Below, piece after piece: positions 33,825-42,542 of a stretch of DNA of 64,000 nucleotides. Location: positions 1 to 64,000 of the forward strand of contig NZ_JAUEQY010000016.1 in NCBI RefSeq assembly GCF_030406325.1, read 5' to 3'. The notes below the pieces were generated by a model. It was given only the letters and a program-made list of their open reading frames with translations. It was not told the DNA's origin and searched no databases. The DNA is from Actinomadura sp. DC4. Its GTDB lineage: Bacteria > Actinomycetota > Actinomycetes > Streptosporangiales > Streptosporangiaceae. Positions within the stretch are counted from its first letter, which is position 1, and each line of letters starts with the position of its first letter. A program made the position numbers and the translations under genes.

Positions 33825-35714
33825 TCAGGACGCCGCGACGATCCGGTCGAGCGCCGGCACCGAGACGCCGCCGCTGGACGCCGCCAGGTAGTCGGCGAAC
33901 GCGTCGATGTCCTGCGCGCCGCCGAGGGCGTTGGTGCCCTCGTTGAAGACGGTGTAGCCGTCACCGCCGAACGCCAGGAAGTTGTTCATCGTCACGCGGA
34001 GGCTCGTCGTCGGGGTGATCAGCGCGCCGTTCACCCAGATGTCGCCGATCTTCGCGTCGCAGGTCGCGGCGGCCGGGTTCGCCTCGTACTTCAGCGTCGA
34101 GGAGATCTGCAGGGTCTTGGCGGTGGTCTGCCCGCCGCAGCCGACGTAGTTCTGCTCCAGCACCCGCTTCAGCATGTCGCCGGTCATCGTCTTGGTGACC
34201 AGGCTGTTGCCGAACGGCTGCACGGTGAACGCCTCGCCGTACGTGACCTCGCCCGGCGCCTCACCGCCGGAGGAGATGTCGCTGACCTTCATGTCCGCGC
34301 GCACGCCGCCGGGGTTCATCAGCGCGACCTGGGCCGCGCCCTTGTCCGGCGCCGCGGTGGCGGCCAGCTGGGCGTCCGCGATCACGTCGCCGAGCGTCGT
34401 CTCACCGAACGGCGACGCGGTACGGGTGAGGTCGCCCTGGATCTTGCCGATCACCTTGTTGGCCAGCGGCGCGGACGCGGTGACGTACTGCTGGACCACC
34501 TTGGCCACGGCCGGGTCGGCCTTGGTCGGGTCGTCGATGCGGCTGACGCCGGGCGCCGGGGTGTTCGTGGCGTTCTGCACGATCGAGTCGACGGCGTCCG
34601 CGCCGACCAGGTCGCCCGTCCTGTTGTCGACTGTCAGCTTGATGTCGCTCAGCATCCGGCCGAAGGAGGACGCGCTGGTGATGAGCCGCGTCACGCCGTT
34701 GACCGTGATCGTGCAGCGGTACTCCACGTGCGTGTGGCCGGACACGATCACCTTGATCGAGGGGTCGAGCTTCTTGGCGATCGTCTCGATGTCGGAGCCG
34801 GCCAGGTTGCCCGCGCACCCGTTAGGGCCGGTCGGGGTGCCGGTCTGGAACCCGCCCTGGTGGATGACGAGCACCGGGATGTGCACGCCCTTCTTGGCGA
34901 GGTCCTTGGCGGCGCGGTTCGCCGCGGTCGCCTCGTCCTCGAAGGTCAGGCCCTCGACGCCGGACGGCGTGACGATCGTCGGGGTGGACTGCAGCACCTC
35001 GCCGATGAAGCCGACCGAGATCGGCCGCCCGCTCGTGGAGGGGAACCGCTTGATGCCGTACGCCGGGAACAGCGGCTTCTTGGTCGCGTTGTCGATGACG
35101 TTCGCGGCCAGGTACTGGAACTCGGCGCCCGGGTAGGTCTTGGTCGTCGTCAGCCGCCCGTGCCGCTTGACCGTGTACGGCGCGGCCGTGCAGCCGGTCG
35201 AGGCGCAGCCGCCGTTCTGGATGCGGCGGAGCTCGTCCTTGCCCTTGTCGAACTCATGGTTGCCGACCGAGGCGAAGTCCACGTTCATCAGGTTGGCCAT
35301 GATCGTCGCGGGCTCCTCCTTGAAGAGTCCGTTGACGAGGGGGCTCGCGCCGATGTTGTCGCCGGCCATCACGGTGGCCTGCCGGGCGCCGTACTGCTTC
35401 TGCTTGTCGTGCACGGCCTTGGCGAGGTAGGCGGCACCGCCCGCGAACTGGCCGTACTGCGTCAGTGCGGCGGGTTCGAGGTTGCCGTGGAAGTCGTTCC
35501 AGGCGAGCAGGTGGACGTCGGTGGTCCGCGCGGGGTGGTGCTTGCCCGCCCAGTCGACCGAGACCTTGTCCGACAGCGTGTTGGCGCCGGCGATGGTGAC
35601 CGCGCCGGCCGGCGGCGCACCGGTCACGGCGAGCGGCGCGGCGGCCACGGCGCCGAGCGCGACCACGATCAGGCCGACGCGTGCCGCGCGTGTACGGATG
35701 AGGGCAGGGAGCAC
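33825..35714 (-). CDS. secreted 5'-nucleotidase / 2',3'-cyclic phosphodiesterase family protein
   Basis: 629 residues with a signal peptide (VGLIVVALGAVAAAPLAVTG). Metallophosphatase motifs in order: LLAWNDFHGNLEP, VMAGDNIGASP, VGNHEFDKG, VLVIHQGG and SGHTHVEY bind two metal ions; the C-terminal 5'_nucleotid_C domain has LMNPGGVRADM and FLAFGGDGYTVF for nucleotide stacking. It salvages phosphate and nucleosides from extracellular nucleotides. Monocistronic; a terminator lies after it and a divergent permease pair before it. Confidence 0.9.
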   Translation of the reverse strand: MLPALIRTRAARVGLIVVALGAVAAAPLAVTGAPPAGAVTIAGANTLSDKVSVDWAGKHHPARTTDVHLLAWNDFHGNLEPAALTQYGQFAGGAAYLAKAVHDKQKQYGARQATVMAGDNIGASPLVNGLFKEEPATIMANLMNVDFASVGNHEFDKGKDELRRIQNGGCASTGCTAAPYTVKRHGRLTTTKTYPGAEFQYLAANVIDNATKKPLFPAYGIKRFPSTSGRPISVGFIGEVLQSTPTIVTPSGVEGLTFEDEATAANRAAKDLAKKGVHIPVLVIHQGGFQTGTPTGPNGCAGNLAGSDIETIAKKLDPSIKVIVSGHTHVEYRCTITVNGVTRLITSASSFGRMLSDIKLTVDNRTGDLVGADAVDSIVQNATNTPAPGVSRIDDPTKADPAVAKVVQQYVTASAPLANKVIGKIQGDLTRTASPFGETTLGDVIADAQLAATAAPDKGAAQVALMNPGGVRADMKVSDISSGGEAPGEVTYGEAFTVQPFGNSLVTKTMTGDMLKRVLEQNYVGCGGQTTAKTLQISSTLKYEANPAAATCDAKIGDIWVNGALITPTTSLRVTMNNFLAFGGDGYTVFNEGTNALGGAQDIDAFADYLAASSGGVSVPALDRIVAAS

Positions 35715-35864
35715 GGGTTCCTCCGCGGTTCCTTTCAGGGGAACATCAGAATCCTGGTATACGGGCCGTACTGTCGCATGGGCGTATGGCGTCGTGGAAG
35801 ACGCCCGGTTAATTCGTACTCATCGCGTGACTTCGCCACTTGAAGGCCTGTTGTGGGCCATTTC

Positions 35865-35877
35865 GTAATGCGGTTAC
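35865..35877. promoter_or_regulatory. inverted repeat before the DUF318 permease
   Basis: GTAATGCGGTTAC (GTAA-N5-TTAC) ends 10 bases before the GTG start. Related permease pairs are often metal-regulated, but this does not match the known Zur box. Confidence 0.35.
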
Positions 35878-35887
35878 ATTGCCGCCT

Positions 35888-36901
35888 GTGCGTACTCCGG
35901 CCTCTTCCGAAGACGCGCCACCCGCGGCCGGGCCGACCGGGCGGCGCCGTCTTCCCGAGGCCGGTCTGGCGCTGGTCACGGCACTGATCGTCGTCGCCGT
36001 CCTGCTCCGGCCGGCGCTGACCGGCCTGCTCACCCACCCGGCCGCGGCCAACTGGGCGACGATCTTCGTCGCGATCACGATCCAGGCGATGCCGTTCCTC
36101 GTGCTCGGCGTCGCGGTGAGCGCGGCCATCGCGGCGTTCGTCCCGCCGGGCCTGATCGCGCGGCTGCTCCCGCGCCGGCCCGTGCTCGCGGTCCCCGCCG
36201 CGGCGGTGGCGGGCGCGGCGCTGCCCGGCTGTGAGTGCGGGTCGGTGCCGGTCGCGGCGCGGCTCGTCTCGATCGGCGTCACCCCGGCCGCGGCCTTCGC
36301 GTTCCTGCTGTCCGCGCCCGCGATCAACCCCGTCGTGCTCGTCTCCACGGCCGTGGCGTTCCCGGGCCGGCCGATGATGGTGCTCGCGCGGCTGGTGGCG
36401 AGCCTGATCGCCTCGGTCGCGATGGGGCTGCTGTGGATCGCGCTCGGCCGAGACGACCTGCTGAACGCGCGGCGTTCGCCCGAGGACGACGCGGACGGGC
36501 GGCGGCTGACCCGCTTCCTGTCCACCGCCCAGCACGACTTCCTGCAGGCCGGCGGGTTCCTGGTGATCGGGGCGGCCGCCGCCGCGACGCTGCAGACGCT
36601 CGTGCCGCGCGACCTGGTCGACTCGATCGCGCGGCCGGGCCCGGTCTCGGTGCTCGTGCTCGGCGTCCTGGCCGTGCTGGTCTCGCTCTGCTCCGAGGCG
36701 GACGCGTTCGTCGCCGCCGGGCTCAAGCAGTTCTCGCCGACGGCGCGGCTGGCGTTCCTCGTCGTCGGGCCGATGGTCGACGTGAAGCTGTTCGCCCTGC
36801 AGGCGGGCACGTTCGGGCCGAGGTTCGCCTGGCGTTTCTCCCTCGCGACCTTCGCCGTCGCCGTGACGTCGGCCGGGCTGATCGGGTGGTGGTTCCTGTG
36901 A
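35888..36901 (+). CDS. DUF318 (YraQ-like) membrane permease
   Basis: 337 residues from GTG 35888, which puts the first span after a short cytosolic leader. Eight or so membrane segments; the invariant LPGCECGSVPVAARL (Cys-x-Cys-Gly) motif and FLLSAPAINPVVLVST and LCSEADAFVAAG of the DUF318 family. The family is thought to move metal-linked or organic substrates, and pairs with the TIGR03943 partner encoded next (4-nt overlap). Substrate unknown. Confidence 0.85.
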   Translation: MRTPASSEDAPPAAGPTGRRRLPEAGLALVTALIVVAVLLRPALTGLLTHPAAANWATIFVAITIQAMPFLVLGVAVSAAIAAFVPPGLIARLLPRRPVLAVPAAAVAGAALPGCECGSVPVAARLVSIGVTPAAAFAFLLSAPAINPVVLVSTAVAFPGRPMMVLARLVASLIASVAMGLLWIALGRDDLLNARRSPEDDADGRRLTRFLSTAQHDFLQAGGFLVIGAAAAATLQTLVPRDLVDSIARPGPVSVLVLGVLAVLVSLCSEADAFVAAGLKQFSPTARLAFLVVGPMVDVKLFALQAGTFGPRFAWRFSLATFAVAVTSAGLIGWWFL

Positions 36902-37593
36902 GCGAGGACGCGCGGGCGACGACGGTACTGCTGGTCGGGGCCCTGATGATCCGGCTGGCGGTGGGCGGCGCGTACGCCAAGTACGTCCGGACCGGAATGG
37001 GCCCGCTGCTGCTGGTCGCCGGGGTGCTGCTGGCCGGTCTCGGCCTGTTCGGCGTCATGCGGGCGCTCCGGCACCGCGGCCGGGCGGCGGACGAGGACGC
37101 GCACGGGCACCACCACGACGAACGCATCGGCTGGCTGCTGCTCGCCCCGGTGCTCGCGCTGCTGCTGGTCACGCCGCCGACTCTGGGCAGCTTCGGGGTG
37201 GCCCGCAGCGAGGGGGTCAGCATCACCTCGGGCGGCAAGGTCTTCGACGCGCTGGCCCCGGGCCGTACGGTGCCGATGACGTTGCTGGAGTTCGACGAGC
37301 GGGCGGCCGACCACCACGGCGCCAGCTTCGGCGCCGTTCCCGTACGCCTGACCGGGTTCGTCACGCCGTCCTCCGACAGGCAGGGGTTCCGCATCGCGCG
37401 GTACCAGATCGCCTGCTGCGCGGCCGACGCCGTCGCCTCGGTCGTCCGGATCACCGGCGCGTCGGGGAGCCGGCCGGCCCGCGACCAGTGGGTGACGGTC
37501 ACCGGGACGTTCAACCGCGCGGCCGACGGCGTGCCGGAACTGCACGCGGTCAGCCTGGCCGAGATCTCGACACCGGTCGACCCGTACGAGTGA
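36898..37593 (+). CDS. TIGR03943-family membrane partner of the DUF318 permease
   Basis: 231 residues from a GTG overlapping the permease stop. Two N-terminal spans, a His/Asp-rich loop (DEDAHGHHHDERIG) able to bind metal, a third span, then an extracytoplasmic domain with PVRLTGFVTPSSDRQGFRIA and the conserved ARYQIACCAADA double-Cys motif. Such pairs occur in zinc- or cobalt-regulated loci of actinobacteria, hence a metal-handling role is likely but not shown. Confidence 0.85.
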   Translation: MSEDARATTVLLVGALMIRLAVGGAYAKYVRTGMGPLLLVAGVLLAGLGLFGVMRALRHRGRAADEDAHGHHHDERIGWLLLAPVLALLLVTPPTLGSFGVARSEGVSITSGGKVFDALAPGRTVPMTLLEFDERAADHHGASFGAVPVRLTGFVTPSSDRQGFRIARYQIACCAADAVASVVRITGASGSRPARDQWVTVTGTFNRAADGVPELHAVSLAEISTPVDPYE

Positions 37594-37594
37594 C

Positions 37595-38284
37595 TCACTC
37601 CTCCGGACGGAAACGCTCGTCGACCACGAACAGCCCCAGGGCCGCGACCAGCACCCCCGCGGAGATCCAGATCGCGTGCCGGCCCACGTGCAGGGTGAGC
37701 CAGCCGCCGCCGAAGGCACCGACGACGAAGGCACCGATGACGATGGCGAAGCTCCGCGCCTTCCGTACCGCCTCCGGATCGCGGTCGGCGACCGCGAGAT
37801 AGGCCGCCTGGGCCGCGCTGCGCAGGTTGCCGGTCACCATCGCCGTGTTGTACGGCCAGTCGATCAACGTGCGGAACATCGTGACCTGCACCGACGCGGT
37901 GAAGGCGATCATGACGATGAGCACGCTGTCCGGGACGCCGCGCGGCAGCAGCCCGACGACGGCCAGGACGGCGATCTCCAGCACGAGGGCGAACCGGCTC
38001 GGCCACCGGAGCGCCGCCGCCACGCGCGGCCGGAGGAGCGTCTCGGCCACGACCACGCCGACCACGAACGCCAGGATCGACGGGATGTGGCGTACGGCGT
38101 CCGTCCCGTGCGCCCGCGCGGCCTCGACGCCGAACAGCACCACGTTGCCCGTCTGGGCGTTGGCGAAGACCCCGCCCAGCTCGAGGTAGGAGAAGGCGTC
38201 CAGAAAGCCGCCGGCGACGGCGAGCAGGACGCCGAGCTGCACGGACGCGTGGGTGACCGGGCGTTCCGTCACCCCCGGGGTCAT
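37595..38284 (-). CDS. DUF1275 (YoaK) family membrane protein
   Basis: 229 residues from an ATG overlapping the AtuA-like stop (ATGA). About six spans with the signature GGFLDAFSYLELGGVFANAQTGN and IDWPYNTAMVTGNLRSAAQA. YoaK-family proteins have no settled function. Convergent with the TIGR03943 gene, one base apart. Coupling to the upstream AtuA-like gene is by overlap only; no functional link is evident. Confidence 0.85.
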   Translation of the reverse strand: MTPGVTERPVTHASVQLGVLLAVAGGFLDAFSYLELGGVFANAQTGNVVLFGVEAARAHGTDAVRHIPSILAFVVGVVVAETLLRPRVAAALRWPSRFALVLEIAVLAVVGLLPRGVPDSVLIVMIAFTASVQVTMFRTLIDWPYNTAMVTGNLRSAAQAAYLAVADRDPEAVRKARSFAIVIGAFVVGAFGGGWLTLHVGRHAIWISAGVLVAALGLFVVDERFRPEE

Positions 38285-40038
38285 ACCCCGGGCAGCAGCC
38301 TTACGGGGAGGGGGACGTGGCGGGCGCGGACCCACTCGCCGAGCGCCTTGGCCTGCTTGTCGAAGCGGCGGGCCTCGGTGGCGCCGCCGTCGAGCAGGCC
38401 GCGTACGACGAAGTTGACCGCGCGCAGGTTGGGGAGTTCGTAGCGGTCGACGGCCAGTTCGGCGGTCTCGGGCAGCAGCGCCCGCAGCAGGTCGGTGGTC
38501 ATCGTGGCGCGCAGCCAGGGCCAGGCGTCCGGGTCGGCGACCCACAGGCCGACGTTGGCGTTGCCGCCCTTGTCGCCGGACCGGGCGTGCACGAGGCGGC
38601 CGAGCGGCCCGTCGACGGTCTCGCCCGCGTCGTACGGCTCGGCGGGGCCCGCGGGGGCGTCGCCCTCGTACGGCGCTGTGGGCGGTGGTGGCACGGTCTC
38701 GTGCCGCCCGTCGGGGTGGACGACGGTGTGGTCCAGGAGCTCCTGGGGGACCAGCGTCGGCCAGTACACGCCGTACGGGCCGCCCGAGCCGGGCACGCCC
38801 ATGCCGTAGATGCCCGGATAGCTGGAGAGCGCGAGCTCGACGCACAGCGAGGAGAAGGCCCGGCCGGCGCTGGCCTGCTCGCCGTCGACGGAGACGTGCA
38901 GCAGGCTGGACCCGGCCATCTGGTCGGCCGGGTCCTCGGCGGGCGTGCCGATGCGGGTGAAGCGCAGGTCGCTGATGCCGGAGTCACCGTCGAGCCGGGC
39001 GCGTACGGCCTGCTCGACCAGCGCGGCCTTGGCGTCGGCGTCGGTGCCGGTGAGCACGAACGTGGAGTCGTTGCGCCAGCCGCCGAGCCCGGTGACGGCG
39101 ACCTTGGTGGTCGGGGGAGGCGCGGAGCCGACGACGCCGCTGATCCGTACGCGGTCGGGCCCGGCCGGTTCGAGGTGGACCGTGTCGAGATGAGGCACGA
39201 CGTCCGGGTTGAGGTAGCCGGGCGCGCCGATCTCGTACAGGAGCTGCGCGGTGACGGTGTCGACGGTGACCGCGCCTCCGGTGCCCTCGTGCTTGGTGAT
39301 CACGCTGGTGCCGTCGCGGCCGACCTCGGCGAGCGGGAAGCCCGGGTGGGTCAGGTCGGCGATCCGCTCGAACCCGGAGAAGTTGCCGCCGGTGGCCTGC
39401 GCGCCGCACTCGATCACGTGCCCGGCGACGACCGCGCCGGCGAGGGCGTCGAGGTCGGCGGGCGTCCAGCGCCACCACCAGGCGGCGGCACCGGTGATGA
39501 GGGACGCGTCCGCCACCCGGCCGGTGACGACGACGTCGGCACCGGCGGCGAGCGCCGCCTGGACGCCGAAGCCGCCGAGGTAGGCGTTGGCGGTCAGCGG
39601 GTCGTGACCCCAGCCGGTGAAGGGCCGGCCGGTGTCGAGGTGGGACAGCTCGTGCCCGTCGGCGAGCAGCGCCGGGATCTTCGGGGCGAGATCGTCGCCT
39701 TCGACGTACGCGACCGCGAGGTCCACGCCGGCCTCGGCGAGCATCTCGCGTGTCGCGGCGGCCAGCCCGGCGGGGTCGAGGCCGCCGGCGTTGACAACGA
39801 TCTTGATGCCGCGCTCGGCGACGGTGGCCACGACCGGCTTCAGCTGGCGGAGGAAGGTGCTCGCGTAGCCGCCGCCGGGTTTCTTCAGGCGGTTCTTGGC
39901 CAGCACCAGCATGGTGACCTCGGCCAGGTAGTCACCGGTGATGACGTCGACCGGCCCCCCGTTCACCATCTCGGCGAGCGCGGACATGCGATCTCCGTAG
40001 AAACCGGAACAGTTGGCGATGCGCACCGGCCGGTCCAT
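38281..40038 (-). CDS. acyclic-terpene-utilisation AtuA-like protein (DUF1446)
   Basis: 585 residues from the ATG at 40038 (GGAGGTGG seven bases before). Starts RIANCSGFYGDRMSALAEMV and continues DVITGDYLAEVTMLVL, VNAGGLDPAG, DVVVTGRVADASL and ECGAQATGGNFSGF; the C-terminal ~110 residues (RLVHARSGDKGGNANVGLWV) form the second AtuA domain. The family acts in terpenoid or branched-chain acid breakdown with acyl-CoA carboxylases, exact step unclear. No carboxylase gene is nearby. Confidence 0.87.
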   Translation of the reverse strand: MDRPVRIANCSGFYGDRMSALAEMVNGGPVDVITGDYLAEVTMLVLAKNRLKKPGGGYASTFLRQLKPVVATVAERGIKIVVNAGGLDPAGLAAATREMLAEAGVDLAVAYVEGDDLAPKIPALLADGHELSHLDTGRPFTGWGHDPLTANAYLGGFGVQAALAAGADVVVTGRVADASLITGAAAWWWRWTPADLDALAGAVVAGHVIECGAQATGGNFSGFERIADLTHPGFPLAEVGRDGTSVITKHEGTGGAVTVDTVTAQLLYEIGAPGYLNPDVVPHLDTVHLEPAGPDRVRISGVVGSAPPPTTKVAVTGLGGWRNDSTFVLTGTDADAKAALVEQAVRARLDGDSGISDLRFTRIGTPAEDPADQMAGSSLLHVSVDGEQASAGRAFSSLCVELALSSYPGIYGMGVPGSGGPYGVYWPTLVPQELLDHTVVHPDGRHETVPPPPTAPYEGDAPAGPAEPYDAGETVDGPLGRLVHARSGDKGGNANVGLWVADPDAWPWLRATMTTDLLRALLPETAELAVDRYELPNLRAVNFVVRGLLDGGATEARRFDKQAKALGEWVRARHVPLPVRLLPGV

Positions 40039-40192
40039 GGCCACCTCCAGGGTCACGCCGACCGAAGTTACCGTACGGTTCGCCGGGCCTCCGCCCCGCA
40101 CCCTCAGCCGGTCGCCGGCAGGTCCTGACCGATCGGGCGGCTGATCTCGGACTCCATGAGCGAGGTGTCGGAGGGCAGCGGCTGTAGACGCG

Positions 40193-40822
40193 TCAGCCGA
40201 GGCGGCGGGCGAGGAGGTAGCCCCGTTGGGTCGCGACCTCTTCCGGGTAGTTCGTGCGTTCCAGGCGCATGTCGACGGCGAAGCCCGCCTCCTCCATGGC
40301 CGTGACCACGCCCGGCGACGTGAAGAAGTGGAAGTCGACCTCCACGTCGTGGCCCAGGAACTCGGTCAGGTGCCGTACCTCGGTGCCGACGTGGAACGAC
40401 ACGAGCGCGAGGCCGCCGGGGCGCAGGATCCGGTGGATCTCCCCGAAGGCGCGGCCCAGCTCGGCGGCCTCCAGGTGGATGATCGAGTAGAGCGCCACGG
40501 CCGCGCCGAACTCGCCGTCCGCGGCGGGCAGGTCCAGCAGGTCGCCGACGCGGAAGTCGACCTCCGGATGCTCCCGCCGGCCGACCGCGGTCATGGCCGG
40601 GGACAGGTCGACGCCCACGGCGTTCATCCCGTGGGCGGAGAGCCAGGCGGCGACGTGCCCCGGGCCGCAGCCGAGATCGGCGACCGGCCCCCGCGCCTGC
40701 TCGGCCAGGCACGTGAGCAGGGCCCGGTCGAGCGGCTTGTGCGCCAGTTCGTCGCTGAAACCGGCCGCGTACTTCTCCGCCACGGTGTCATAACTCCGGC
40801 GTACGGCGTCGCGGGCATCCAT
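40193..40822 (-). CDS. class I SAM-dependent methyltransferase
   Basis: 209 residues. VADLGCGPGHVAAWLSAHG is motif I, VGVDLSPAMTAVGRR motif II, FRVGDLLDLPAADGEFGAAV motif III and LRPGGLALVSFHVG motif IV of the small-molecule Methyltransf_11/25 group. Substrate unknown. A single gene divergent from the MDMPI-like gene. Confidence 0.82.
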   Translation of the reverse strand: MDARDAVRRSYDTVAEKYAAGFSDELAHKPLDRALLTCLAEQARGPVADLGCGPGHVAAWLSAHGMNAVGVDLSPAMTAVGRREHPEVDFRVGDLLDLPAADGEFGAAVALYSIIHLEAAELGRAFGEIHRILRPGGLALVSFHVGTEVRHLTEFLGHDVEVDFHFFTSPGVVTAMEEAGFAVDMRLERTNYPEEVATQRGYLLARRLG

Positions 40823-40866
40823 CCGGTCAGGTTCGCATAAACACCGCCGAAGTAGAGTCCGGGACC

Positions 40867-41559
40867 ATGGACTCCGCCGCCTACCTCGCTCACCTGCGCC
40901 GGGACCTCACCGCCTTCGAGGAGTTCCTCGCCGCCGACCTCGACGTACGGATCCGGCACTGCGGTGACTGGACGCTCCACGACCTCGCCGAACACCTCGG
41001 CCGGTCGGGGTTGTGGTCGGCGGCCGCGGTGACCGAGCGGCGCGGCGACCACGAGGCCGGACCGGCACCGCGTGAGCGTAGGGAGCTGGTGACGTGGTTC
41101 GCCGGCGCGTCCGCCACCCTGCTGGAGGCGCTCGACCGGGACTCGGCCGCGCCCGCCTGGACGTTCCGGCCTCCGCACACGGTCGGGTTCTGGCAGCGGC
41201 GGCGGTGCCACGAGGCGATCGTGCACCGCTGGGACGCCGAGCACGCGCTCGGCCTCGCCCATTCCGTCGACCCGGCGTTCGCGGACGACGGCGTGTCCGA
41301 GGTGTTCGAGGTGATGGCGTTCCGCCAGATCGACCGTGGCCGCGCCCGCTTTCCTGCCCGCGCGATCCGGCTCGACGCCACCGACACCGGCTCGTCGTGG
41401 ACGTACGGGCCCGGGACGCCCGCGGCCGCCATCAGCGGCACCGCCGAGCACCTGCTGCTCCTGCTGTGGAACCGGCTGGCCTCCGACGACCCGGCCATCC
41501 GGTGGGAGGGCGACCGCGACGCCGGCCAGGCCGTACTGGACGGTCCCCTCGTGTCCTGA
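40867..41559 (+). CDS. maleylpyruvate isomerase / MDMPI-family protein (mycothiol-dependent type)
   Basis: 230 residues. The DinB-like N-terminal bundle has CGDWTLHDLAEHLG and RRCHEAIVHRWDAEHALG, giving the His / Glu / His metal site of MDMPI enzymes; the C-terminal SCP2-like domain ends GTAEHLLLLLWNRL. These proteins are thiol transferases or isomerases using mycothiol in actinobacteria. Substrate not known. The ATG follows a short gap from the divergent methyltransferase. Confidence 0.82.
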   Translation: MDSAAYLAHLRRDLTAFEEFLAADLDVRIRHCGDWTLHDLAEHLGRSGLWSAAAVTERRGDHEAGPAPRERRELVTWFAGASATLLEALDRDSAAPAWTFRPPHTVGFWQRRRCHEAIVHRWDAEHALGLAHSVDPAFADDGVSEVFEVMAFRQIDRGRARFPARAIRLDATDTGSSWTYGPGTPAAAISGTAEHLLLLLWNRLASDDPAIRWEGDRDAGQAVLDGPLVS

Positions 41560-41669
41560 CGAGGGTGGCCGTGTCACTCCTGGGATGGAGGGGGCCTCGG
41601 GAGGATCGCCGGCTGGGGGCCACGATGGTCCTACCGGGGCATCCCCGGGGGACGAATGAGAGGAAGCAC

Positions 41670-42542
41670 ATGTCCGACGCGATTCCCGGCGGATCCCTCA
41701 CCCTCGCCGAGGGCCTTGAGCTGACCCGGATGGGCTACGGCGCGATGCAGCTCGCCGGTCCCGGGGTGTGGGGACCGCCGCGCGACCGGGACGAGGCCGT
41801 CGCCGTACTCCGCGCGGCCGTCGAGCTCGGCATCACCCACCTGGACACGAGCGACTACTACGGCCCGTTCACCGTCAACGAGGTCATCCGCGAGGCGCTG
41901 CACCCGTACCCGGAGACGCTGCGCATCGTCACGAAGGTCGGCGCACGCCGCGCGCCCGACAGGTCGTGGCCGGCCGCCCTTGCGCCCGACGACCTCCGTA
42001 CGGCGGTGCGCGAGAACCTCGACCGCCTGGGGCTCGACGCGCTCGACGTCGTCAACCTGCGGGTCGGCGCGGCGGAGGGGCCGACGCCAGGTTCGCTCGC
42101 CGAGCCGTTCGAGGTGCTCGCCGAGCTGCGCGAACAGGGGCTGATCCGCCACCTCGGGGTGAGCGGCGTCTCCGCCGAGCAGTTCGAGGAGGCGCGGTCG
42201 ATCGCGCCCGTCGTCTGCGTGCAGAACTACTACAACGTCGCGCACCGCGACGACGACGCCCTCGTCGACCGGTGCGCCGAAGAGGGCATCGCGTACGTGC
42301 CGTTCTTCCCGCTCGGCGGCTTCTCGCCCCTGCAGTCCGGCGTCCTGGACGACGTCGCCGCCAGGCTGGGCGCGACCTCCCGGCAGGTCGCGCTCGCCTG
42401 GCTGCTGCGGCGCTCGCCGGCGATCCTGCTCATCCCGGGCACCTCGTCGGTCGCCCACCTGCGCGAGAACGTCGCCGCGGCGGCGCTCGACCTGCCCGGC
42501 GACGCGATCGAGGAGCTGAACGGCATCAGCGGACCGGCGTGA
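41670..42542 (+). CDS. aldo/keto reductase family protein
   Basis: 290 residues from ATG 41670 (GAGGAAG before it). TIM-barrel AKR motifs: HLDTSDYYGPFTVNEVIREA (Asp, Tyr), IVTKVGARR (Lys) and LLIPGTSSVAHLRENVAA (NADPH phosphate). Where many AKRs have the catalytic His (Y-x-x-H-W-P) this protein has VVNLRVG, so the His is replaced; this is usual in one oxidoreductase subgroup. It reduces small aldehydes or ketones with NADPH. Overlaps the convergent MFS gene by 17 bases. Confidence 0.87.
   Translation: MSDAIPGGSLTLAEGLELTRMGYGAMQLAGPGVWGPPRDRDEAVAVLRAAVELGITHLDTSDYYGPFTVNEVIREALHPYPETLRIVTKVGARRAPDRSWPAALAPDDLRTAVRENLDRLGLDALDVVNLRVGAAEGPTPGSLAEPFEVLAELREQGLIRHLGVSGVSAEQFEEARSIAPVVCVQNYYNVAHRDDDALVDRCAEEGIAYVPFFPLGGFSPLQSGVLDDVAARLGATSRQVALAWLLRRSPAILLIPGTSSVAHLRENVAAAALDLPGDAIEELNGISGPA

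Noticed and set aside
40104-40157. 17-codon minus-strand ORF (MESEISRPIGQDLPATG) as a RiPP precursor
   Set aside because: No ribosome binding site, no maturase nearby, and length is within chance.
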